Positions 55,656 to 64,000 of a stretch of DNA of 64,000 nt are shown in pieces. This DNA comes from Bidens hawaiensis. Its lineage: Eukaryota > Streptophyta > Magnoliopsida > Asterales > Asteraceae. How positions within the stretch are numbered: position 1 is the first letter of the stretch; each line of letters opens with the position of its first letter. The notes under the pieces are model-generated. The model was not told where the DNA came from, ran no database searches, and saw only the letters and a list, made by a program, of their open reading frames with translations. The DNA lies in the NCBI GenBank assembly GCA_021521415.1, contig JAIQDT010000168.1:2240501-2304500 (forward strand), read 5' to 3'. The translations under genes and the position numbers were made by a program.

Positions 55656-56827
55656 TGTCAGGTCCCCGATTGTTAGTAGATCGTTAACAAATCAAGTCAT
55701 AACTCACACAAATGAATGTGTTGACAATGGAGTTAATGACGGGTTGCTATTTTTAGAAATAAAACCGTTTGTTAAAGGCGGAATCAATAACAAACAGTGG
55801 AATGGCTGAACAATCAATCAAAGGTAACTAACACACAAGATTCACTCAAAAGATTTCCATTTATATAATATAATTCATACAAACGATAATCTATCTAGGG
55901 TTTCTTGATGGGAAAGTTATATCCGTACGATTCTTAGAACAGCCGCCACTCACAAATATCCTCTTCTGAATTAATGAGTCTCGTTGTCAGCCGCTGTTAG
56001 GAGGCGTGCCCTAAATATTCCTTTTATAGGCCTGACACCTCTTTACAGCTGGTCATTCCTTCTAGAAACCCTAAATATAACGTACGTATTCAAATTACGT
56101 ATTCAAAGCTATGCTAAGTGTAAAATAAGTCTTCCGGGTAGGCTTTGTCTTCTCCGAGTAGACTTTGTACTCTGCCTTCCTAGGTAGACTTGATAACCTT
56201 GAAGCGTGTTCGGGAACAGTTACCGGGTAGACTTTTTACTTTCACCGAGTAGACTTCAGTCTTCTTGATCTTATCAGACTTTGCCTTGAAAGATCTTACG
56301 AGCAACCTTGTTCTTCCATGGTCCCTTAACTCCTTGCTATGAAATAGCTTATTAGCAAAGTGTGCTCGGTAGCACTGTACTCTACTAGAGTTAAGCCCTG
56401 CCCGATGTTACTTGGAATATATCATTACTCACATCAAGCTTACTCGGACCACTATTATTAATGAATACCTTGCCCGGTCTTCCAATCACTTGGTTTCATG
56501 AGCTTGGTTAGCCAAGAGCTTACCCGGGGTAAACCTTACTCGGCTATGAAGAACAAACTTGCTAGATATGGTGAACCCTGCCCGGGTATACACTAAATTG
56601 TGAGCCTTGCTCGGGTATTCACTAACTAGTGAACCTTGCTCGGGTATGCACTAAAGAAGACTTCTTGAAGATAACCTTGCCCGGTAGGCAAGATATCATG
56701 CCCGGTTAAGTAAAACCTTGCTCGGATGTCTTAAGTGTGCCCGGTTCCATACTTGGCGAATTCTGAGGAGGTTGAGAAGATTCCAATCTTCCTTATGATC
56801 ATTTTTAGGTCAAATCTTGACTCAACA
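55656..56827 (-). repeat. Element E 5' LTR (1172 bp)
   Basis: It has the same length as the 3' LTR and about 98% identity by eye. It contains the TATA box at 56020-56029 and the TTGCYCGG motif cluster at 56130-56745. In element sense the motif cluster lies upstream of the TATA box, so it is in U3 and may be part of the promoter. Confidence 0.95.
56020..56029 (-). promoter_or_regulatory. Element E 5' LTR TATA box
   Basis: ctataaaagg in element sense, about 800 bp into the LTR. The 3' LTR carries the same box at 39284-39293. Both copies are unmutated. Confidence 0.75.
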
Positions 56828-56938
56828 TGATTAATATCAAGGGTTGGATGGTAAATATTTCTGGAAACCGTCTAATCACCCATTTTTCGTAGAAGATTCA
56901 AATTCCAAATTGCCAGCAGTAAAGCATAAACACCCGCC

Positions 56939-56952
56939 ATTTTGGGGGCAAT
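56939..56952 (+). other. Element C polypurine tract
   Basis: attttgggggcaat directly precedes the 3' LTR of C. It ends like the PPT of D. Confidence 0.85.
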
Positions 56953-57585
56953 TGTTCGGACTGATATTTTCAATACTGAGGATATGTTATCCTTGAAGAT
57001 GTGTCTGGATCAGTTATCCTCTTGAAGAGTTCCAGAGCCCTGTCAAAGATCAAGGATCCTCAGAGGTTGGTATTGTTAACAATTGTTTCACGTGTGTAGG
57101 TTATTATTCAACAAGAGTAACGACTTTATGACTCGGTCTACCTTAATATTCGCTACTGGAAGCTCCCAGCACGTGGTCAAATGAACGTTAGTGGAGTTGT
57201 GGAAGAGTGGCGGATAGTTAGGAGTTATAGTTATATGTAATTTCCTTTATAAACATCGAGATAATGATCGATTAGGACTCACTTATATTCGCACACACTT
57301 AGAGCAGAACTTACAATTCTCTCTATACACTAGCATTCCATTGTAACATCGATCACAATCTCCAAACACTTGTAACCTTTTATGATTAATAAATTGGTGA
57401 TCGACGAGTTGTCATCACCCGGGGTTTTTTTCTTTTGATCTGAACAAGATCAATGGGTTTTTCCTCGCAACAAATCACGGTGTTCATTTCATTTTCATTC
57501 ATACAATCGTTGTTATTAGCATAGCACTATACCTCACTTTTACGGATTTGGATACATTATCCTTAACAGATTTTTATCCAAAACA
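56953..57585 (+). repeat. Element C 3' LTR, complete (633 bp)
   Basis: It starts tgttcggactgata and ends tccaaaaca, followed by the gccgt duplication. It defines the full LTR, whose first 98 bp are absent from the 5' copy. The TATA box is at 57248-57253. Confidence 0.92.
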
Positions 57586-57830
57586 GCCGTAATCTTTTCT
57601 TTAGAGGTATGGAGGCACTATCTGTATGGAGTAAGATTTATTGTGTATACCGATCATAAAAGCTTGAAACACATATTCGAGCAAAAAAAGAACTCAGCAT
57701 GCGTCAACGACGCTGGATGGAAACTTTGAATGACTACGACTGTGAGATCGTCTATCACGAAGGTAAAGCCAACGTTGTGGCTGATGCCCTAAGCCGTAAA
57801 GAACATGAAAAGCCAAGGAGAGTCTGAGCG
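57586..57830 (+). pseudogene. pol: Element A RNase H (resumed after C)
   Basis: The frame continues with [27 protein letters not shown] and, after one extra A in an A-run near 57688, [17 protein letters not shown] and [13 protein letters not shown]. The upstream RNase H segment with the first catalytic aspartate is absent, deleted before C inserted. A TGA near 57826 ends the piece. Confidence 0.85.
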
Positions 57831-59321
57831 TTAAGACTAGAACTCCAAGTTTATCTCATCGAACGAATCAAAACCGCCCAACTCCAAGCAATAAATGAAA
57901 ACAGATCTCCGACGAAAAACGTAACGGCACCATTGACTAGCTAGTCAAAGGTGACTATGGTATACTTAGAATGGGAAACCAGATTTGGGTACCTATCGTT
58001 GGAGACTTGCGTGGAAAGATTATGAATGAAACTCACAAATCCAAGTACATGATGCACCCCGGTAGTGGCAAAATGTACCAAAATCTCAAGCCGAACTACT
58101 GGTGGAATGGAATGAAAAAGGGCATCGCTTCGCATGTTGCGAAATTTTTATCTTGTTTGAAAGTCAAGGCTGAACATCAAAAGCCATCGGGATTGCTCCA
58201 GCAACCTGAAATTCCCGTTTGGAAGTGGTAGTTAATAACCATGGACTTCATCACGAAACTCCTGAAACAACTCGTCAACGTAATGCTATTTGGGTCATTG
58301 TGGATAGACTAACAAAATTCGCACACTTTATACCCATCAATGAATTATACTCAATGGATAGATTAGCGCGTATCTTTGTGAACAACATTGTTGCTTTGCA
58401 TGGAGTACCTCTGTCTATCATATCTGATCGAGACAGTCATTTTACGTCTCACTTCTGGAAAAGCTTCCAACAAGCGTTAGGCACAAAGTTAAACCTTAGC
58501 ACCGCCTATCAACCTCAAATAGATGGGCAAAGCGAAAGGACGATTCAAACGTTGGAAGATATGCTCCGCGCTTGTGTGATAGATTTAGGCAGAAGTTGGG
58601 ACGACCATCTTCCCCTAATAGAATTTTCGTACAGTAACAGTTATCACACAAGTATTCAAGCCGCACCGTTCGAAGCGTTATACGGCCGAAAATGTAGAAC
58701 GCCTGTATGCTTGTCTGAAACACGAGAAAATCAATTGTCTGGACCCGAGATAGTCCAAGAAACCACCGATAAGGTTTTACAAATCCGAGAACGACTTAAA
58801 AAGGCACGTGATCACCAAAAGAGTTACGTTGATGTCCGTCGAAAGCCATTAGAATTCAACGTAGGTGACAAAGTTCTATTAAAAGTCTCTCCATGGAAAG
58901 GTGTGGTTCGCTTCAGAAAGAAAGGAAAACTAAGTCCTCGATTCGTAATACCATTTGAAATACTCCAGCGAATCGGGACTGTTGTATATCGTTTGCGACT
59001 ACCCGAAGAAATGCAAGGGATACACAATGTATTCCACGTCTCTAATCTGCGAAAATGTCTAGCTGATGAATCTTTGTCTATGTTATTAAAAGATGTTGAA
59101 ATTAATGAAAAACTAAAATTCTTAGAACGACCAATTCAAATCGAGGATTCAAAGACAAAGAAATTAAAGAGGCGAACATTGAAAATTGTGAAAGTAAAGT
59201 GGGACTCACGAAGAGGCCCCTAATACACTTGGCAACTTGAATCCAAAATGAAGAAAAAGTTCCCCCCCACTTGTTCAAAGAGAGAATCCCGCGGACGTGA
59301 TTCATTCCAAGGTGGGGAAGA
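57831..59321 (+). pseudogene. pol: Element A integrase with chromodomain-like end
   Basis: After a linker with stops (57826, 57940), the zinc finger appears at 58030-58170 (ETHKSKYMMHPGSGKM, CLKVKAEHQKPSG), where the third position reads FLSCLK. After a frame change near 58225 the core runs from [15 protein letters not shown] with IISDRDSHF and [10 protein letters not shown]. The C-terminal [31 protein letters not shown] and [13 protein letters not shown] precede [11 protein letters not shown], with a TAA at 59221 cutting the chromodomain-like YTW segment. Length and order are standard for chromoviruses. Confidence 0.88.
59309..59321 (+). other. Element A polypurine tract
   Basis: aaggtggggaaga immediately precedes the 3' LTR start tgtgacatcgtg and overlaps the end of the chromodomain coding region. 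Confidence 0.85.
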
Positions 59322-61283
59322 TGTGACATCGTGAAATTTTCGGGTTAAAAATACCAAGTTCAAAAGTTAAAGGACCAAAAATGACAAAACTCTAAACTCC
59401 AGGGTTGAAAATTCCGTTTTCCTTGCCCATCGCGATACGCGATGGATCAGAAGGAAAACCCATCGCGTATCGCGATGGGTCGTCTGACAAGCAATACACG
59501 TGGACGTGGCAAGCCTATAGGGCAGATAATCAGTCTACGTCGCAATACGCAACGAGCTGATCAAGGGGCCATCGCATATCGTGATGGGACCCCTGATCAG
59601 CCTATAAATAGAGGCCTTGGGCTCTCTCACTCCTCACACCATTTCACACAGCAGCTTTCTCTCTCTAGAATACTCTCTCTCACTACCTCGAAGTACGTGC
59701 AAACTTTCCTCGATTTTCGTACCCGTTTCCTCATGTTTCATGCCATTAAACCAACAGCATCCCGACGTTTCAACGACGTTATCTCAACGAAGGTTCCGCC
59801 AAAAGACGTCTCAACGACCTGCCTCGATAAGCATGCCAAAGTATTATGAAGAAAGGTGTACCTCGTTTTGCGTGCAAGGAAAGGTGTTGATCAAGGAAGC
59901 ATTAAAAGAGTAAAGGCGTTGAAGTGTTGCTCGATTGTGTAGGGTTTCAATAAGCCAAGAAAGGTATGCATAATGCCTTAATAAAATAATAATAAAATAA
60001 CGAAAGGCTTAAAACCCTAAGTCGAATATATACTCGATACCTCGATAAATAATAAAAGAAAACGTAACACGGAAAATAAAAGAAATATATATATATATAT
60101 ATATATAAAGTGATTTTTTGTTATAATTATTATTTAAGTTTATTATTATTCTTAGATAATAACTAAAAGAAAGTATATGTCTCTTAAAGAAGAAGAAACG
60201 TAGGGTTTTAAAGAAAAGTAAATAAGTTAAACTAAAGGTTTATCTTATAAAAGAAAAGATAAGTAAATAATTTAAAAAGTTTTAACTTATAAAATTAAGA
60301 AAGAAAGATATCTTAAACTAAAGGTTTATAATAAAGAAAAGAGTTTTAGAACTAAAGGTTCATAAAGAAAATATAATCAAGGTAAAGATTATAAAAAGAT
60401 ACTAGAGGTCTTAAGCGGGATTGAGTATCCGACTAACGAAAAGTTATTCTCGTACTATAGGTGCGAGATAGCAAAGAAAAGGGAAAGACCCTCGGACAGT
60501 GTATTAAAGCTGATCCAAAAGAAAAGGTGAATGCGCCCAACTTATTAAACTTGTTTAATCGAGTCAAAATAAATGAAAAGAATTACATGGGACTACGTGT
60601 CTCTAAAACGTTATAAACAAAATTAATCGCTAGCCCTCAGGTTGTCGTGTACGTTTGTTTGGATCCTTACATATGTGGTAAAAAGTCGGCGGGCACACCG
60701 CACCACACTTGGTCATGACCTCCGCCACGATGGGCCGGACGTAAGTTACGTCCGTGTGAGACTGACCATGTGTATACGTATGGTACCTAAGTAATGTCGA
60801 ACGATGCGGTGTTTGCTGGGGTGTCTTGTGTGTGACTTAAGTTTATAATTGTGTTTGTTTTAAAAGCTTGATTATTCCTAAGCCCCGATGGGCCAGACCT
60901 AAGTTATGTCTCGAGGGGTAATCAAGTAAAAGAAAATATTTTATGCGTCGGCTTATTCACCAGCATGTGTTGTTGATGTATTTTCTAAACATTTTGCAGG
61001 TAATCAAGAATAGGAGCTTGGAAGCTCGAAGTGCATAAGATATCCGATGGCTCGGATTGTTTTGTTAAACTTTATATTATAAATGGTGGTTTAATATAAC
61101 AATTAATCTTTTGTATAAACAAGCAATACATTAAACGGGTATTTTATAATCTCGTCTTTTGTAATGTAAATATAAATCCACATAAATATAAACTTTCGCT
61201 TTTAATCCGCTAACTCTGATTTATTTACAAATGTGGTACCAACATATGTGTCGCACGCCTAGGCCGTGGTTTGGGGTGTGACA
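59322..61283 (+). repeat. Element A 3' LTR (1962 bp)
   Basis: It is colinear with 2916-4952. It has only one CACGTG (59497-59502), where the 5' LTR has five. Palindromes, the TATA-proximal hairpin (59556-59601), the TATA box (59603-59610) and the (TA)n tract (60089-60111) are kept. It ends ggtttggggtgtgaca, then ggtgt. Confidence 0.92.
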
Positions 61284-62415
61284 GGTGTCTATCCTGGTTA
61301 TGGAATGGAAACAATTAATTAAATACATAAGTTAGTTTACCCCTAAACTCAAGTAAACCCAAGAATGATCAATTCGAACAAACCGATGGATGTTCATTTA
61401 AATTATGTTGGGCCTTTTGATAAATGATTAGAAACGATCCTAAAAAATATATTGATTACCTTAACCGATGATTTATCGATAATGAACTACGAACCCATAG
61501 CAACGGCCAAAACGCGATCCAGAAACAGTATAAGCAGGCTACGAATATACAATTAAATACGGGTGTTTGATTCGTGATGTGATGGAGAAGATATAACCAG
61601 TTTTAATTGAGTTATTATCAAGTCTAACCAGTATATTGCAGATTTGTTAAAGACGATTTTGATTATATGTCAAATCATATCAATTAGACCGTGTTTTTGA
61701 AATTAGATGTGTCGGTATAGTTCATAATACACGTAATAATAATCTTGCGAGATCAATTCCAATGTTATAACGAGAATTAAGGATCAAGAAAAGAATCGGG
61801 TTACGGGTTGGCATGACCCAGGTTTCTGGTATGGGTTTGGATCTCTAGGTAAACGGGTTATAGCATAAATAGTAACCAGATTTGCAAATAAGTCCTTCAA
61901 GATTATGTATGGATACAAAATAAGATAAAACCTAGTTTAGGGTTTAATATGTATTTAATTGAAAGTTCTTTTGATAAATAAACATATATATATATATAAA
62001 CAAATAATAATAATAAACAATAATAACTCGATAGACGCGATATTTTATTGATAAAAATGACCCGAAAGCGAAAGCGGGTCGGGTATTAGACATATATAAA
62101 TTAATTGAAAAAACCAGAGTTGTTACATTTGTTTATGTTTAAACTTGAAATCTGTCTAATTAAGTTTTTTGTTTGTTTTTCATAAAAATAGTTGTGGTTT
62201 GATTTACTAAAACGAATTGGATGTGTTGCACATATCTGTCTTTTATCGTTTGTATTAGGGTTTCTTGCATCGTGGGCGTGTTGCAAATATCCGTATTTTA
62301 ATTCTAATGAAATCGTGAATATATTATGGGTTTCTATGTTATTGTATTTTATTATGTTCACAAACTCGGTCTCATGAGCCAACCCTATGGTTCTAATGTA
62401 TGGTTATGAGATACC
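61284..62415. other. Flanking intergenic sequence, nothing recognised
   Basis: AT-rich, with a short (TA)n at 61984-61999 and small taataataa runs. I find no gene, domain or repeat end here. Open frames up to ~90 codons (62101-62382) have no recognisable content. Confidence 0.5.
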
Positions 62416-62418
62416 TAA

Positions 62419-62509
62419 GTGGCTATGTGTAGTGGAGGGGCTACAAAATAGGGTATTTTGCGCCATGTGACGCCCAGACAGCAAAGGGTAGGTTTTTGTT
62501 TTTGAAGTG

Positions 62510-62559
<50 letters not shown>

Positions 62560-62724
62560 CACACACAACATATTAAATTAATAATATTCTCCACACCAAA
62601 TCGCCGGACAAGAATTTGTCGCCCCCCCCCACCCACAAAATCACCTCTTTTGGAGCCCAGGGGATAGTGTTCACCACAAATATCGCCCAATTTTTCTTGT
62701 TTTATCGTCCCACTACGGGTGGCC
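62419..62724. mobile_element. Probable TAA-flanked MITE (PIF/Harbinger-like) carrying an (AT)n tract
   Basis: The left end gtggctatgtgtagtgg and the right end ccactacgggtggcc form imperfect inverted ends with a shared gtagtgg core, followed inward by acaaaata-like and gcgcc/gggcg pairs. taa lies on both sides (62416-62418, 62725-62727), as a 3-bp target duplication would. The interior holds (AT)n at 62512-62556 and a C-run at 62623-62632. The family is inferred only from the TSD length. Confidence 0.4.
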
Positions 62725-62796
62725 TAACCACCAAGGTGACCATAGAGCTAAAATTCTTGGGTCCACCAACCATGTAACAAACATTTAAAATAAATA

Positions 62797-62801
62797 ATAA
62801 C

Positions 62802-62837
<36 letters not shown>

Positions 62838-62838
62838 T
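62797..62838. repeat. (TAA)n microsatellite
   Basis: About twelve units of ataataata in a row; no function is implied. Confidence 0.9.
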
Positions 62839-62884
62839 GTTATGTGTGTAATGGAAATGATATCAATTGATATATAGTATAATG

Positions 62885-63047
62885 TCAAGATCGTCTCTAA
62901 GGTTTGATCAATAATGCGATTTATATTCAAAAAGTTTATTTTTTGGATATAGACCACCGAGGTTTTCCTAATATTGTCAATTACGTCCAAATCATTAACT
63001 ATGTTAATTTTTAACATTAAATAAAGGGCAATTTTGTCATTTTATTT
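62885..63047. repeat. Degenerate interspersed plant repeat
   Basis: Phrases such as gaccaccgaggttttcctaa, aattacgtccaaatcattaa and agggcaattttgtcatttt resemble a widespread intergenic repeat of plant genomes that carries ccctgaggtttg and gggcaattttgtcattt phrases. Ends are not visible, and the class is not known to me. Confidence 0.4.
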
Positions 63048-64000
63048 TTTAATAAGAAAATGATAAATTTAAAAATCAAAATAAAAACATTACCTAATCT
63101 TTCATCTTCAACAATTTTTTTCTTCCACCACACACCTTGCCCATATTCAACCACCATTGCTGGTAACACCACCATCACAGCTCCACCATATTTTCCACCT
63201 CTATTCAAGTTCTCGATCTAAACCTGCACCATGAAATAACCGTCGGACCTGCAAATCCTCGTCTGAAAAACCAACCCCACCCTCACCTGAAACATCGAAA
63301 ATGTCGCGGCCACTGGAAACATCATCACCTTCCTTCCACACCAAACCGTCGATTTCTCATCTCTCCCTGAAACGTAGCCGGTAAATCGAACCCATCAGTT
63401 TCTCAAATCACGTAGATATTCTGGTGTTATCTAAAAACCACCACGACTGTTTCTTATCCAGCTATATCTCCGTGTCTTTCTCTCTCTCTCCATTCCTGAA
63501 CCTTAATCAGGTGGTGAATTGCTAATGAAAGTTTCAGTAAAAGTCACCGGAAAATCGAGTTGGATTTTACTTTGGTTGAAGAAGATTGTGAATAGGAAGA
63601 AGTGGGGTAGGGTTGATTGATCGGGGAGGGGTAGAAGTGAAGACAACCAGAGGGGTAGATGAATATGGGTTGGTGGGCAGGGGCGGATCTACGTATATAG
63701 TTGTGGGTTCCCTGTGTTTCGAATTTCTAATAGAATGTCTATATAAAACATGAGAGTAAACCCATATATAAATTGATCAGTGCACCAATAATCATGGTGA
63801 TGTGGTAAGTACCCAACTTTGCAATGGAGAATATGTCTTCAAGTTGACTCCCTGCTGCAACATGCATTTTATTTTATAAGCCGTTTGGAATCATAATTCA
63901 CAACCAGCAACCACAAAAATTATATAATATATTGTTCCCCATACAAGTAACCAACTTTTAGATTAATCTGGACCTTCAAAGTCTTCATCTTTAAATCCCA
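63048..64000. other. Flanking intergenic sequence with CCACCA-rich and ggggcggatct segments
   Basis: 63110-63330 is rich in ccaccacc and accatcac words on the + strand. This is sequence often seen inside non-autonomous transposons or promoter-near DNA, without a usable frame. At 63678 caggggcggatctacgta resembles a recurrent plant repeat start. The rest is AT-rich. I see no gene. Confidence 0.35.

Larger units (their letters stand above)
38920..56827 (-). mobile_element. Element E: SIRE-type Copia retrotransposon, 17.9 kb
   Basis: The LTRs are 38920-40091 and 55656-56827, 1172 bp each, with perfect 5-bp target duplications tgatt at 38915-38919 and 56828-56832. The minus strand encodes gag, protease, integrase, RT-RNase H in Copia order, then a 3.2-kb spacer and a very long env-position frame. 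RT signatures (YVDDIIFGSTN) and the PBS fit the Sirevirus group. It is the least diverged insertion here, with about two dozen LTR differences by eye. It is far longer than typical Copia elements (5-6 kb) and long even for SIRE types. Confidence 0.95.
18881..57585 (+). mobile_element. Element C: Tat-like Ty3/Gypsy element, host of B, D and E
   Basis: C has a truncated 5' LTR (18881-19415), a Tat-type PBS, + strand gag-pol at 29871-35782, an antisense gene at 37216-38809, a PPT at 56939-56952 and a 3' LTR at 56953-57585. It contains D (between PBS and gag) and E (beyond the antisense gene). Without them it would be about 10.5 kb. The dual RNase H, the DGG protease motif and the antisense Transposase_28-like gene are Tat-lineage traits. 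It inserted into A with target duplication gccgt. Confidence 0.9.
2916..61283 (+). mobile_element. Element A: Tekay-like Ty3/Gypsy chromovirus, outer shell of the nest
   Basis: A is defined by two related LTRs (2916-4952 and 59322-61283), a tRNA-iMet PBS at 4958, a PPT just before 59322 and a + strand gag-pol split into 4953-8829 and 57586-59321. The integrase carries a C-terminal chromodomain-like region ending in a [11 protein letters not shown] motif, as in Tekay/Del chromoviruses. The body is interrupted by element C with its own insertions. Without them A would be about 9.6 kb. The bases flanking the LTRs (agcag on the left, ggtgt on the right) do not match, so no target duplication is visible. 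It is a pseudogenic copy. Confidence 0.9.

Noticed and set aside
63048..63700. Host gene fragment suggested by CCACCA-rich sequence
   Set aside because: No open frame longer than about 60 codons fits, there are no splice-consistent exons and no recognisable domain.

Overview
The window looks like intergenic DNA from a large-genome eudicot. The mix of Tekay-type chromoviruses, Tat-type Ty3/Gypsy elements and a very long SIRE-type Copia element with env-like coding fits Asteraceae best, but that assignment is an inference. I see no bona fide host gene, no rRNA, no functional tRNA and no CRISPR array. About 58 of the 64 kb is one nest of five LTR retrotransposons, called A to E here.

Layout. 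(1) 1-949 is the end of an unrelated LTR. 950-2915 holds three related MITE-like units in (TA)n tracts and a tRNA-like SINE fragment. (2) A (2916-61283, + strand, Tekay-like chromovirus) has 5' LTR, PBS, a pre-gag ORF, gag, protease and RT up to 8829. It resumes at 57586 with RNase H, integrase, PPT and 3' LTR. (3) C (18881-57585, + strand, Tat-like) interrupts A; target duplication gccgt lies at 8825-8829 and 57586-57590. (4) B (8830-18880, - strand, Tekay-like, internally deleted) sits in the 5' LTR of C; the B/C left edge has been lost. (5) D (19462-29825, - strand, Tat-like) sits between the PBS and gag of C, with a near-perfect ttaat/ttact duplication. (6) E (38920-56827, - strand, SIRE-type Copia, 17.9 kb) sits downstream of the antisense gene of C, with a perfect tgatt duplication and two LTRs of 1172 bp each. 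(7) 61284-64000 is flanking DNA with a probable TAA-flanked MITE, microsatellites and an interspersed repeat.

The inferred order is A, then C, then B, D and E inside C. LTR divergence judged by eye agrees: about 5% for C, 3-4% for D and 2% for E. All coding regions are broken by stops or frameshifts, several of them TGA codons of the kind methylated CpG decay produces. E is the least decayed by LTR comparison.

Most interesting content: both Tat elements carry, antisense to gag-pol, a multi-exon gene for a Transposase_28-like, coiled-coil protein with matching intron positions. E carries a roughly 1.6-kilocodon env-position reading frame whose ATG follows a strong splice-acceptor-like sequence. 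Each family also has its own dense non-coding motif array: W-box cores in B, G-boxes and palindromes in A, TTGCYCGG in E, GGATCC in C and D, and tandem repeats after pol in C and D.
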